From NCBI GenBank assembly GCA_012295275.1, contig CM022674.1, forward strand, positions 1,649,242-1,713,241: a stretch of DNA of 64,000 bases. Reading direction: 5' to 3'. Source of the DNA: Chrysomallon squamiferum. Lineage: Eukaryota > Mollusca > Gastropoda > Neomphalida > Peltospiridae. This document shows, in pieces, positions 1 through 12,610 of the stretch. Made by a program: the position numbers and the translations under genes. Below the pieces are notes generated by a model. It saw only the letters and a program-made list of their open reading frames with translations, made no database searches and was not told the origin of the DNA. Positions within the stretch are counted from its first letter, which is position 1. Each line of letters begins with the position of its first letter.

Positions 1-357
1 AACAGTAATAGTTCAATAGTAATAATAATAAAAGTACTAGTAGTATAAGCAGCAGAGATAGTAGGAACAGTAGTACTAGTAGCAATCACAGGAATAATAA
101 TAATAATATTAACAATAGCAGTAATGTTTTTTGTAGCCATAGTGATAGTAGTAGTATATGTTGTAGTTGTTGTAGTGGTAGGAGTAGTATATGTTGTAAT
201 ATTTGTATTATTGGTGGTAGCAATAGTAGTAGTTGTTATAACAGTAGTAGCAGTAACAGTATTTATTTGTAGTAGTAGTAATAGTAGTAAAAGTAATTGT
301 AACTTTAATAGTAAGTAGTAATAGTAGAATAGTAGTAGTAGTAGCAGCAATAATTGC

Positions 358-391
<34 letters not shown>

Positions 392-720
392 ATAATAATA
401 ATAATAGTTGTACTATAGCAGTGACAGTAGCAAGAACAGTAGTAGTAATAGTAGTAGTAGTTGAAATAGCATTAGCAATAATAATTAAACAGTGATAGTA
501 GTTGTAATAGTACTTGTATATAATTATATTTACAGACATAATTGTTGCCATAGTAGTGGAGTTGATGGTAGTAGTAGCAGTAATAGTAGTAGTATTAGCA
601 GTAATGATAGTATTATTATTATTAAATGAGTAGTAGTAGTAGTAATGATAGTATTAGTAGTAGTTGTAGTAGCAGTAGTAGTAGTAGAAGCAAAAGCAGC
701 AGAAGAGCTAAGCAATAAAT
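1..720. repeat. Degenerate (TAG)n / (AAT)n low-complexity block
   Basis: Trinucleotide repeat of AGT/TAG units with AAT patches. Reading frames here are Val/Ser/Asn homopolymers with no coding character. Confidence 0.9.
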
Positions 721-1040
721 CAGTTATGTTTGTATTACTAACAAAATACTGCTAACTGCAGAGTTAATTAGCCTATTTCCTATCTAACCCGACATTCACA
801 AACGCTGTAAAAACACAGATACTGCTCTAGCTTCGGGGGACTTGGATCTTCCTTCACATTAACTATTTGAGATTCACATCTGAGGTATTTAATTGTTAGG
901 GTTTCGCTAAAGAGTCGTTTTCTCCCATCTTGTATAAATGGCATCGTTCACCCTAAGTGTTGTTAGACTGGGACATTGCTGTGAAGCTGAGAGAGAGAGA
1001 GAAAAAGAAAAGCCTGCAGGGATTATGCTTGGATTCTGTG
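721..1040. other. Non-repetitive stretch, no gene supported
   Basis: Ordinary-complexity sequence with TATAAA at 933-938 overlapping an ATG at 938. That ATG opens ATGGCATCGTTC, the same 12 bases as candidate exon C, but no in-phase donor follows. Confidence 0.4.
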
Positions 1041-1337
1041 AAGTATATTTTGGTGATTACTGATTTCATTGGAGAAAGTGTCTGTGTGTGTGTGTGTGTG
1101 TGTGTTGTGTTGTGTTAAAACATTATTCCGAGAGGTCTAATGTTTTCAGTGAGTTGTTACTGTTGTGTCATGGATTTGTGGTGTTTTTTTGTGTTTTTTT
1201 TTTTCTTCTGAAGTTTGTAAGTAATTCAAAAGATGTGTGTTTTGGTATTTGAATTTTTTTTTTTTTTTTTGTTGGTTTGTTGGAAATGATGTTGTTAGAA
1301 TGATTATCTTTGTTATGACAGAAGAACTGATTTCTCT

Positions 1338-1393
<56 letters not shown>

Positions 1394-2380
1394 ACATTCT
1401 GAGAGCTGTCAAATCAAAGTCAAATTGTTTAGTAGTTGGCATTGTTGTGTTGCAGACTTTTTTAAGATTTGTCAGTAGTTCAGAAGATGTATGAGTTGGT
1501 ATGGTGTCAGTTATTTTTTATTTTATTTTTTTTTCAGTTTGTTATAAACTGTAAGGATGTTACTAGAATTTAACAAAGTGTATTGTAGTCTGTAATGATA
1601 GAGGTACTCATTCTGTGGGAGAATTTGTGTAAAAAACAGTGAGTTGGTACTGTGTCATGGATTTTTATAGTTTGTTAGAAAATATAAGGATGCCACTAGA
1701 ATTTTTTGAAGTGTATGTTTGACTTCTATGATAGAGGTACTGATTTTAGTGGAGAATTTGTTGTAAAACAGTAATTTGCAAGCTGTAATATATTCAGTGA
1801 GTTCATATAATGTTTTTTTTTTTTTTTTTTTTTTTTAAAGTTTGTTAGAAAAGTATAATGATTATGCTAGAATTTGTTTTACAAAATTTATCTTTGTTTT
1901 GACAGTAGGAATAATTTTTCTGGGCTGTGTAAAATATTCTGAGAGCTATCACAGTCAAGTCTAACATTCAGTAGTTGATATTGTTATGTTGTGGATTTTT
2001 GTAAAGTTTTGTAAGTAATTCAAAAGATGTGTGAGTTGGTACTGTATTTTTTAGTTTGTTAGAAAATGTTAGGATATTTTACAAAGTGTATTTTTTGTTG
2101 TTGTTGTGATGGTAGACACACTGATTTCGTTGGAATGTTTCTGTGTATGTAAGTCAGTATTCATAGAGGTGGAATGAAAAAGGTAAGTATTCAGAAAATT
2201 TGGATTTTTAAAGTTAATTTTGGTAACATAGGCTGGTAAGAATTTAACAAAGTTATTATATTTATTATTATTATTCTTTTTTTTTATTAAATTTTATTTT
2301 ATTTCGTTTTTGTCTTTCATTATAGAGACAGTAATTTCACTGAAGTGTCTTTATATATGTAAGAAATAATATAAAGTAAA
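1041..2380. repeat. Degenerate tandem repeat, unit about 150-190 bases
   Basis: Recurring phrases: CAGTGAGTTGGTACTGTGTC, ATGGATTTTTATAGTTTGTT, GATAGAGGTACTGATTT. Copies start near 1140, 1440, 1620, 1790 and 1970. (GT)n runs interrupt it at 1081-1105 and 1341-1390, and poly-T near 1810. Confidence 0.65.
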
Positions 2381-3016
2381 TTTCAACAAGAAAGCAAGTC
2401 ATTTTTAACTTTGAAAAGCTTAGGCTGTTAAATGTGATAATGAAAAAATTAAATAATTGTGTAATTTCCTCTGAAATGTTATTCTGTCAAAGAACAAGTT
2501 GAACAATTTAATGCTCTACACTTTAAATGTCATTTGTAAATACACTGAAAGCATTAAATAACTTTTAAACCTTCTTAAAATATATATATATATATATAGG
2601 TACATACACTAACTCCTCTTACTTACAAACCACTTGTATATGTTGATTAGATAATGCAAAGGTAGGAATCTAAACAGTTATATATATAGTATATCTATGC
2701 AGACATAAATAAATGTATCATCCAGGTACAAAATAATATTGTACAGGTTAATGATCTCTTACACAAATTTCTGAAATCTGAAAAAAGCTTAAAAAAATCC
2801 AAAGTATTTTCTGAGTAGCAGGAATAGTCATATACTAAAGTTGAACAGACTTTATTTTAATCCAAAAAATACAAAAATAATTTTATATATTTATATATAT
2901 ATTTATAAATGTGTGTGTGTGTGTATATATATATATATACAATATTTATTTATATAGTTACTTTAAAAAATAATAATAATAAAATTAAAATAAATAAATA
3001 AATAATAGTAATGATG

Positions 3017-3049
<33 letters not shown>

Positions 3050-3213
3050 TTATATATATAATCCTGTGGACTGTCTGTATAATCTGTATGTAAAATATAA
3101 ATCGAATTAAGTTTTGGACTTGGATTCTATTCTCAGATTCTCTTTCCTTCCTTATATTCCAAAAATTCTCAAGAATTCTCCAAAATCCAAAACTATTTCT
3201 AGTCCCAAGCATT
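2381..3213. other. AT-rich, no gene seen
   Basis: Contains (TA)n at 2579-2598 and 2925-2938, and (AAT)n at about 3007-3045. Nothing coding is supported. Confidence 0.6.
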
Positions 3214-3217
3214 TTGG

Positions 3218-3267
<50 letters not shown>
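3218..3267. repeat. Poly-A run of about 50
   Basis: Uninterrupted A tract. No element body or target-site duplication could be recognised beside it. Confidence 0.9.
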
Positions 3268-3270
<3 letters not shown>

Positions 3271-3719
3271 TTTCTGCACCGATTTTCTGCAGATGGTTTT
3301 GTTCTTACTTAGAATGTATCAGAACAGTAGGAACACACACACAAAACAGCAGGTGAGTGTGTAGAACACAGAGATTTCAGCTTGCAGGTAGAGAGATGAT
3401 TGATGTTGGAGGTATTAACAGTTTACCTGAACAGGTGTAGTGTTTCAGGTGAGTTGGGGGAAGTATTCAAGAAATTCGGAGTCTGGCAAAACTGTGGAAT
3501 GAACATAAGAGAGACTAGAACAGGTCTGTGCTTAGAAAGATCTTTTAGTCCTTGTTTTGTTTTGTTTCTTATATTTGTTTTCTCTCTCTCTCTCTCTCTC
3601 TCTCTGAGTTTTTGAGGGTTTTATGAGTTTTGTGGTAGGGGTGTGTGTTTTGAGAATGGTGTTGTATTTTCAAAATATGTACTTAGGTGACAATGGTTTG
3701 ATATATGGGTGTTTGTGTA

Positions 3720-3732
3720 TATACTTACATAC

Positions 3733-3786
<54 letters not shown>

Positions 3787-3989
3787 ATGCAAGATGTTTA
3801 TGGTATTTTGTTGCTATTGAAGAATGTATAAAGAGAAAATAAATAAATAAATAAATAAATAATAATAATAAATAATAATAATAATAATATAATAGCAGTA
3901 ATAATAACAGAGGAATAGTAATAAAGTAAGAACTAATAAAAAGAAAAAGGAATTACATAAAAAATCAAATTTAAATTAATAAACAACAA

Positions 3990-4020
<31 letters not shown>

Positions 4021-4084
4021 ATATTATAATAACAACAACAATACCAACAAGAACCACAAAAATAATCAACACCAAAATAAATAA
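3720..4084. repeat. (CATA)n, (TA)n and (AAATA)n block
   Basis: CATA units from 3728, pure TA to about 3783, then AATA/AAT runs between 3838 and 4025. The stretch from 3268 to 3720 holds only a (CT)n at 3581-3605. Confidence 0.9.
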
Positions 4085-4790
4085 ATCTTTTTTTTTTTTT
4101 TTTAATTTCTATAAATTTTACAACAATCAAGAATATCAAAAAATTCCTAAACAGACACCTTCTAATATAACACACATTTCTAAAAAAAAAAAAAAAAAAA
4201 AAAATCGCTAAAATTTCAAATAAATCTTTTAAACTCGTTTCATTCAAGCATCCTGTCTGCTCTATAAAACTAAACCAGAATCCTTCTTCCTGGCACATTC
4301 CACCACCGCCGTTGCTGCCGCTGTTGTTGTTTAGCAGAAAATCAACTCAGTATGTTAATTAGATTTCGTTTGACAGCCTTGTAAAGTTTACAGCATGCAC
4401 ACAACACCGCAATTCAGTCTGGCTGGATGATCTGAACACAGCACTGAGTTTACGAGTTACCGGAAAACCGTAATTTCTAATACAATTACGAGTATTTACG
4501 TTTAAATGATATTACGCTTAGAGAGACGCATTACCCTGTTATGGTTTGGTTGCGTGTGCATAGCAATGTATTGACTGAAGAGCTAATATATTGTGTCATA
4601 ATATTTTATTGTATTTATATATATATATAAAGGAATATTGAATGCAATTGTTGATATGATTATCTGTATTTGCATTTAAATGGCAGTGTATTAAGTGAGA
4701 TAGTAATAAACTGTATTATAGTTGTTGTTTTTTATATGTAAATAAATATTAAATACAGTTTTAATATATATATAAATATATGTGTATGTG
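4085..4790. other. Poly-T/poly-A then a non-repetitive patch
   Basis: T run near 4088-4103 and A run near 4182-4203, then ordinary sequence 4240-4560 with CCGCCG and a few CpG. No exon supported. Confidence 0.5.
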
Positions 4791-4930
4791 TGTGTGTGTC
4801 TCTTTCTCTCTCTCTCTCTCTATATATATATGTATGTGTATATGTAGATATGTGTGTATATATATGTAGAGGTTTGATAGCTATTTATCTATCTATCTAT
4901 ATATATATAAGGAGAGAGAGAGAGAGATTT
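4790..4930. repeat. Compound microsatellite GT-CT-TA-ATCT-GA
   Basis: Adjacent runs of five simple motifs. Reading frames across it are simple-sequence artefacts. Confidence 0.9.
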
Positions 4931-5169
4931 TTGCATACTATAAAATGTGGAGATATACAGAACATTATGTTTGAGTTCAACAGGATTTATACACACAGTG
5001 ATGGTATTTGTTTCAATGTACACAGTCAAATTTTTCTGTTTCCATAGGATTTTGTGGAAGAATATATTATACAAAATTGGACATAACATAAAAATCATTA
5101 CGTTAACCTTGACTGATCATTTGAAATAATAAGAAAAAATTTACTGGATGTTCAAAAAGATTTCTATTG

Positions 5170-5804
5170 ATTGGACAGCACGATATAATAAATTTAACTG
5201 GATTTGAATTCAAAACAATATCCAGTTTCCTTGGACGGATGTAACACTTAATCCGATTGGATGTTTGTAATCAAATATTGAATTTGATTGGCCGTGGGAA
5301 CAAATCAGTAAGGTTACGTTTGATTGGGTGCACAGAGTTTAATGTAATTTGGATATTCATATCAAAGTAGTCAACTTGACTGCATTGAAACCTGAAACAA
5401 ATTTTCAGTTTCATTGGATGTGAGAAAATATACAAATACAATTTGGAGTCTATATATATATATAAGCAGCAAGATTCATACTTTGACTGGATACGTGTCA
5501 AAAGAATAACATTCCTTTAGGCTGGATCTCAGTACATCAGTTTAATTAATTTTATTGGATATATATTCAAACTATATAACATTTTGTTTGATTGGATGTC
5601 TACAGCAAATTATCAAAATACCTAATTTGATTGGATGTGTAGTCAGTAGAATAATATGTAGAAGAATCCTTCACTTCATTGGTTGTGCATTCAGAAGAAT
5701 AACGTTTTGATGTTGAAATCAGAATAACTTGATTGCGTTACATACTCAGATCGCTAATATTCACTTTGATTGGATGTAGACTTCAAAATAGTTACTTTCA
5801 TTGG
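5170..5804 (+). repeat. Degenerate tandem repeat with ATTGG (inverted CCAAT) motifs
   Basis: Units of about 35-50 bases built on TTTGATTGGATGT. ATTGG occurs in one orientation at 5170, 5256, 5287, 5323, 5413, 5554, 5591, 5630, 5678, 5769 and 5800. This is the reverse of CCAATCA, the NF-Y consensus. The array ends about 370 bases before candidate exon A. Confidence 0.7.
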
Positions 5805-5869
5805 ATACATAACACCACAACACACACTGAAAAACATTCAATTTCATTTACACAAACACTCTGTATATA

Positions 5870-5905
<36 letters not shown>

Positions 5906-6054
5906 AATCAGTGGATATTTTTGTGTGTGTAACAACAAAAGACATATTTGGTTAAAAAAAAAAGCAAAAAAAAAAAAAAAATTAAAAAAAATTATTTTTT
6001 CAAAAAAAAATGAAATAATCTGAGAAAAGTGAACGTGGCTCTGTTTCACTCTTC

Positions 6055-6172
6055 GTTACCACGGTAATTGGGATGCAAGGCAGATCCATGGTGTGTCAGT
6101 CGGCCGATTGATTCTGTTTGATGGTGGCACGCGCGCACGGCACTGGCTGATGGGGCCGATGTTGTTGACAAA
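6055..6172 (+). promoter_or_regulatory. Candidate promoter / 5' UTR island before exon A
   Basis: Non-repetitive with several CpG (gcgcgc, cggccg). It starts with GTTACCACGGTAAT at 6055-6068, an RFX X-box-like palindrome. Three ATG-initiated short ORFs lie before 6173; the last (6150-6176) ends in TGA overlapping the main ATG as ATGA. No TATA box is evident. Confidence 0.35.
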
Positions 6173-6225
6173 ATGAGCTCGGGTGAACTGTCGTTTGTCA
6201 GCACACCACTGCTGGAGAGTGAGAG
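6173..6225 (+). CDS. Candidate alternative first coding exon A (MSSGELSFVSTPLLESE..)
   Basis: ATG with A at -3, then 17 codons plus AG ending in a strong donor gtgagt. The phase equals what the acceptor at 44495 needs: AG+T gives Ser, then MPTRGY. It lies in a CpG-bearing non-repetitive island, unlike its surroundings, with an X-box-like site at 6055. The peptide contains PLLESE, a dileucine-like patch. Three short upstream ORFs precede it. The join over 38 kb is inferred; it might instead belong to another gene. Confidence 0.45.
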
Positions 6226-6239
6226 GTGAGTCTGTCCTG

Positions 6240-7420
6240 TTGCGTTCGTCCTGTTACAAGAGTTATTTACTAAGTGTAGTCACTGTATTATAAGAGTTAT
6301 TATGTTTTATCATGTCACCAGAGTTATTTATTAAGTGTAGTCATAGTATTGATAATAGTTTATGTTCACTGTATTATAAGAGTTATTACATTTATCATGT
6401 TACAAGAGTTATTTATTAAGTGTAGTCACTGTATTATAAGTTATTGCATTTGTAATGTTACCAGAGTTATTTATTAAGTGTGGTCATAGTATTAATACAG
6501 TTTATGTTCACTGTATTATAAGAGTTATTATGTTTGTGATATTACTAGAGTTATTTATTAAGTGTAGTCTCAGTATTAATGCAGTTTATGGTTACTGTTT
6601 ATAAGAGTTATTACATTTATGATGTTACTAATTATTTATTAACTATAGTCATTGATAATAGTTTGTTGACGTTACCAAAGTTATTTATTAACACATAGTA
6701 TTGATAATTGTTTATGTTTACTGTATTGTAAGAGTTATTATGTTTATGATGTTACCAGAGTTATTTACTAAGTGTAGTCATATTATTGATAAAATTGCTT
6801 ATGTTTATTTATTATAAAAGTTATTACTTTTGTGTTACTAGAGTTGTACATCAAGTGAGTCATAGTACTGATTATAGTTTATGTTTACTCAGCTATAAGT
6901 TATAATGTTTATGATATTACAATTTGTTTCCTGTATTATAAGAGTTACTATATTTTTAATGTTACAGTTTATGTTTACTGTATTATAAGAGGTTGTTTTT
7001 GATATTATAACAGTCAGTTATTAAGAGCTGTCATAGAATTTTTACTTTATTATAAGAGTTATTGTGTTGATGAAGTTCTAGTTTATCTACAGAGAGTTCA
7101 GATGTGTTGATACAGTTATGTTATTATAAGAGTTAATTAACTGTTGTCATAGTATTGAAAAGAGTCGTTTGTTACATTTAATTATTATTTTAGGATTTAT
7201 TTATTACATTTATGGTATAACGTTATTAAATATGGTATAACGTTATTAAATATTATAAGAGTTTTTACATTTGCTTATTGTGGCATTTACTGCATTGTAA
7301 GTTATTACTTTAATGATGTTGCATTTTTACAATTACAAAGTTATTTTACATTTACGATGTAACAGTCATTACATATGAGTTAACTATTATACTTTTATAA
7401 CTGTTATTTTTTTAACTTCA
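6240..7420. repeat. Degenerate tandem repeat, unit about 90-120 bases
   Basis: Recurring phrases GAGTTATTTATTAAGTGTAG, TCATAGTATTGATAATAG and TATTATAAGAGTTATTA, decaying towards 7400. It fills the start of the presumed intron behind candidate exon A. Confidence 0.75.
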
Positions 7421-7872
7421 TGATTTTGCAACATCTAATGAAATGTATTACAGCACAAACTGGTAGAAAGAGAGTGAAAGAAAGATGAAAGAAATAATGA
7501 GATGGAATGAGAGAAGAAATTAGAAAGACAGAGAGAATATGAAGAATGACAAATATCAAGAAGATGTGTTAAAAGTGTTTTGTGTAAAAGTTCGGTGTGA
7601 TATTGATTTAACATAGTGGTTTTCATCTCTAATTTTCTCTCTGTTTCTTCATTTCTTCTTTAACTTTGTGTCTTTGTATTTCTCAATCCATCATTCTTTA
7701 CTGAACTTTATTTTTTCTTCTCTCTCTCTGTGTCTCTGTGTTTAATTGTTTATTGATTTTGCATTTCTCTTTTTCTTCATTCTTTTACTCACTGTTCTTT
7801 TTTCAATATCTCTTCTCTGTCTCTCCATCTTTGTCTTTTTAGTATTTAGTAGTTTCTATTATTATTATTATT

Positions 7873-7907
<35 letters not shown>

Positions 7908-8440
7908 TCCTAACTATAGTCCTACTCAATACCTTTATATATAATAAACACTAACAACAGCACCATCACCACCAACAACAACAAAAAAACAAACAATACT
8001 ATGAAAACCTTTCATATAATATTATTAACTAAACCAGATTATTCTATAAACGTCACTTCAACATATTTATACTCAGCCAGCTTTTAATATCATCTCGCAA
8101 TCTATTTCTCATTATTCAGTTTGTCCCAGGAAGAAATCCTAACCTCTACAAGTGTTTAATTTGTGTCTAAAACGGTTAAGGAAGATGTAGGTGTCTTTGT
8201 CGATGTTTTTCCACTTTGCAGCGTGTCATGGCAATCCTACTCAAGTGTCATGACGGCGATGTTAATAGCTGTTGCGGTGACAGCTGCTGTTGATCATGTT
8301 CTGTTGATAATGATGTCGACGTCAGTCCAAACTACTTAATTAGATCAGAGACGGGTTTTTTTTGTATAGTTGAGTAAATTATTTCATGAAACTGTACATC
8401 AGTAATTTGTATCAGTAATTGTTTACTGCCTTCTTGATAA
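7421..8440. other. No gene seen; (ATT)(ATC) microsatellite
   Basis: Holds GA/CT-rich patches, (ATT)n(ATC)n at 7857-7907 and a non-repetitive patch at 8160-8340 with several ATG codons but no convincing donor. Confidence 0.5.
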
Positions 8441-8444
8441 CAGT

Positions 8445-8610
8445 TTTACACACACACACTCACACACACACACAGACACACACACACACACATACACACA
8501 TGCACACACACACACAGACACACATGCACACACACACACACACATGCACACACACGCATACATGCATGCAGATACACATACATGCAGATACATACACACA
8601 AAAAAAAACG
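8445..8610. repeat. Imperfect (CA)n microsatellite
   Basis: CA repeat broken by ATGCA and AGACA, about 160 bases. Confidence 0.9.
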
Positions 8611-8759
8611 CAACATAATTAAGCATACAAATGTACATCTGTAGCTTCCTATCAAATACATATTTACCTATCTGTCCACCAACTTGCGTACATACCTACC
8701 TACAGACATACATACATGTGTCAACATTCACAAACGAAAAAAGACAAAAGCTAAACGAA

Positions 8760-8941
8760 ATAATAATAATAATTAGAAATAATAGATTAAAATTTTAATA
8801 TTAATAATAATTAGAAATAATAATTATAATTTTAATAAAAAATAATAAAGAAAACAAAAATGAAAGAATGATAAAGAACAAGAAGTAAACCAACAACAAT
8901 AATTAGAATAACATAATAATAATCACATTTTAATAATAATG

Positions 8942-8974
<33 letters not shown>

Positions 8975-9135
8975 GTAATAATAATAGTAATAATAATAAT
9001 AATAATAATCATAATAATCATAATCATAATAATAAAGACTTACATAACTCATTACTAACAATAAAACCCTCACAACAACAACAACAACAACAATAAAATT
9101 ATAAAAATAAAACAAACACAAAAACAAAAAATAAG
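8760..9135. repeat. (AAT)n-rich block
   Basis: Longest pure part about 8937-9010, with AATC variants after it. Confidence 0.85.
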
Positions 9136-9139
9136 AAAT

Positions 9140-9520
9140 TCACAAAAACTAGAACTTCTCCACACAATACGTTCTGCAAAGAAAACACCAGTGAGCTAGA
9201 CATAACACACAAGACAGACCAGCCATTTCACTGGACATTACGTAGACTTAATTGCTCGGCTTTCCTTCTCTCGTATGTCACTGTCAGTCAGTGAGAATAA
9301 TGACCATGCTGGTCACTGTCAGTGCGTCCAATTAAACCATCCCAGCACTGACCACTGGCGGCCAAACTGAGGCAGTTTGCTCGTTAATGGTGGTCGTAAA
9401 CGAACGCTGGAGTTGACATATTGATCGATCAGTTGAGACGTTTTGAAGATAACATTTTTACTTTTCTTGTGTTATTTGTGTTAATTTGTTAGTTTGAAAT
9501 GTAATTTGTAATCTGGTGGT
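9140..9520. other. Non-repetitive island, function unknown
   Basis: Ordinary-complexity sequence with CpG (cgttctgc, gtgcgtcc, actggcggcc). No splice-bounded ORF could be supported. It might be regulatory. Confidence 0.3.
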
Positions 9521-11280
9521 GGTCTTCTTCGATTATTGTATCTTGTGTTATTTTGTCTTGCTGTCTGTATGTCTGTGTCTCTGTCTGTTTTTCTTATTGC
9601 CTGTTTGCACATTTACACGCAGGCCTGCACATACATACACACATACAACACACATTTTTTTTATCTCTGTTTCTCTCTCTATCTCGCTGTCTCTCTCTCA
9701 CTCTTATTACTTTATCTTTCCAGCCATAGCAAATGGTTAATACAGACTGCATTTTAAAGACGCACAAACGATTGTAAAGACTGAGTCTTCACTATCTAAC
9801 GCCCAGAAACGATAATATAAATAGTAGTAGTTGTTATTGTTCTTGTTGTTTGTGTTGTTGTAGTTATAATTATAAGTTTAGCTGAAACATTATTAAAATA
9901 ATCAGCTGTAGCAATTACAGAATCATTTTACTTGAAAAATCTACTTGCAAAAATGTAAATGATTCTTTAAAAAAAAAAAAAAAAAAAAAAATGGGGACTC
10001 AGTCTTTTAAGAATTTTTATTCTCAGTGATCAATTTTTAAATTATCATTTTGGTATGTTTAACACACTGCAGATTATCCTTTTATTATATTATTACTATT
10101 GTTTTTTAATTTTTTACTGGTGATAAATATTTGCTAATAATAAGGTATGACAGAATAATGACACAAATAAGAGATAATTAGGCTGGTAGTTTTCATTAAT
10201 TTGAGATGTAAAATTTTATACAGAGATACGTTGCTTTGAACCTTTAGAAGCATGTTATTTAATAGTTATACTTTATTATTAACAAAGACTGGTGTAGTGT
10301 AACATGTCAGGTAGGCAGTATTTCAAAAGTTAATTAATGTTAGGTATTGTGAAATAAATATTCATTGATTATCATTTATTTATATTCATCCATCTATCTG
10401 TCCATCCATTGGCCTAATGCATTCAAGGTTTGTTTGTAAGCTTGGTTTTTACTATCATTCCAATATCTTCTTTATTATTAGTTGACCTGTTTGTAAATTT
10501 CCATCTGTTTTTGAATACCTAATTTGTATTATTTATATATTTATTTGTTTGTTTATTGTTCAGGGTTTTTTTTTTTTTTTTATTTCAACATTGGTTCCTT
10601 TTTATTTTTTCAATTTAACATTTTGTCTTCAATTAATTTTTTTTTTAAATTTATTTTGTCATTTATTCCTCTAATTCTTCCATCCATCCATCCATATATC
10701 CATCCATCGTTTTCTTCTATCCTTCCATTTCCCCTAACCAATCCACTTTCTTTCCTTCATTCCACTAATCCATCGACTCACCCATTTTGTCCATTAACTA
10801 ATCTTCAAGCATCTCTTTTTCGCATTTCCTTTGATTAATTTCCAATCACCTGTTGTCTCTCTCCATCTGACATCTCAAATCTGGAGATCTCAACCCAGCT
10901 CACACTAGGACTTTATCCCAGTAAAAAGGATTCACTCCTTGTATAGGATTTATTCCCAGATTCTCTACATTTCCCTTGAGAAAAGCCAGATGAACATTTT
11001 ATTCAACCTGGTTGCAATTTGTCGTAAAGAAAATCGCACGACTTGTTCAAACGGAACTGTAAGATAATGAGAAAAATAATCCTGCTGGAAACAGAATGTA
11101 GACAGTAGCAGTCCTGTAGCAAGTAGTGTTTATCATGATGACAGTTTGTGTGACTTTGTCGGGTTGCTAAGCAAGACAGACATGTTCATGTTTTCTAGGA
11201 ATTGAAGTTTTATGATAATTGTTGATTGATCGAAAGAATAGAAATAAAGGTCTTCTGTAAGGTGCCCATACAATAGATGT
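9521..11280. other. No gene seen
   Basis: CT/CA patches at 9550-9720, poly-A 9969-9990, CATC units 10680-10710 and general AT-rich DNA. The 10840-11280 part is non-repetitive without a supported exon. Confidence 0.5.
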
Positions 11281-11514
11281 GTGTTTATTTGTTTGTTTGT
11301 GTATTTGTTTGTTTGTTTGTTTAATTATTTGTTTATTTATTTATTTATTTGTTTAATTATTTATTTATTTATTTGTTTATTTATTTATTCATTCATTTAT
11401 TTATTTGTTTGTTTGTTTGTTTGTTTGTTTAGTTGTTTACTTATTTATTTATTTGTTTGTTTACTTATTTATTTATTTATTTATTTGTTTATTTATTTTA
11501 TTTATTTATTTATT

Positions 11515-11553
<39 letters not shown>

Positions 11554-11670
11554 TTCATTTATTTAATTATTTATTTATCTACTAAGTTACTTACTTAATT
11601 ACTTATTTATTTATTTGTTTGTTTGTTTGTTTGTTTGTTTGTTTATTTATTTATTTATTTGCTTAATTAT
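11281..11670. repeat. (TTTA)n / (TTTG)n tetranucleotide block
   Basis: About 390 bases of TTTA and TTTG units in alternating blocks. (GT)n follows at 11826-11855. Confidence 0.95.
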
Positions 11671-11823
11671 TCATAGGTATTTAATAATTACATCTGCTAT
11701 AATATGGGATATCTAAGTCACTGATACACCCTTTTATGTTGCTTAGCAATGAATATATGTGAATATCTGTCTTTTCTTAACACTTTCTGAAAGTGTAAAT
11801 ATGTTTGTACATGTATACAGGAA

Positions 11824-11856
<33 letters not shown>

Positions 11857-11949
11857 ACAAAACACATGAAGAAATACACAATTACAAAATAATCATCATA
11901 CAATAACTGTTCAGTTAATAACTACTGAATTTTATTAATTCCTTATTTT

Positions 11950-12430
11950 TTTTATTTTTTTTTTAAAGTTAATTCAGATATAACAACCTTTAATTTAGGA
12001 CAAGACCACACTTCAAAACAGTTTTGATAATTATCTCATTATTAATTTTTATATTTCACATCCAAACCACACATTGCAGCACACAACAATTGTCATACCG
12101 CTCATCAATTCCAGTGTCTCACTTCTCTCATCAAACCCAGACGTCTTACTCTCTCATTAGTCCAGACGTCTGATGTCTGACATCTCATTAAAGAGTTCAC
12201 GTTGTCGCTGACGTTGCATGAGGTCGCACGCCGATGTGAACCCCTGAGCGCTGTCGCTAAGATAATTAAAATGAGAGAAAATCCATTTCTGTTCTGCCTT
12301 TGTTGTGACACTTTGTGATATGAGAATTTTGATGAAGTAATTAACCACTTTTCAGATGTAGAGAGATGTGAATGTCTACCAGCAATATTCATGATTGTAG
12401 ATGCTGTTGGTTGTAGATTGTTTTTATTTT
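11950..12430. other. Non-repetitive stretch, no gene supported
   Basis: Contains short repeats of CAGACGTCT and TGATGTCTGACATCTCA near 12140-12190. A 95-codon minus-strand frame here has no recognisable domain. Confidence 0.35.
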
Positions 12431-12517
12431 ATTTTATTTTATTTTCGTTTTGTTTACCTGTAATATCTTAATCTCACCCATTTGATTTATCTCTCTCTTT
12501 AATTCTCTTCTTTTCTT

Positions 12518-12519
<2 letters not shown>

Positions 12520-12595
<76 letters not shown>

Positions 12596-12610
12596 CATAT
12601 ATAGATATAC
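12520..12610. repeat. (TA)n(CA)n compound microsatellite
   Basis: TA to about 12550, then CA to 12588. Confidence 0.95.

Noticed and set aside
8254-8340. Frame MTAMLIAVAVTAAVDHVLL
   Set aside because: Short, stops without donor, no support beyond hydrophobicity.
12105-12392. 95-codon minus-strand frame
   Set aside because: No domain recognised; overlaps short local repeats of CAGACGTCT and TGACATCTC.
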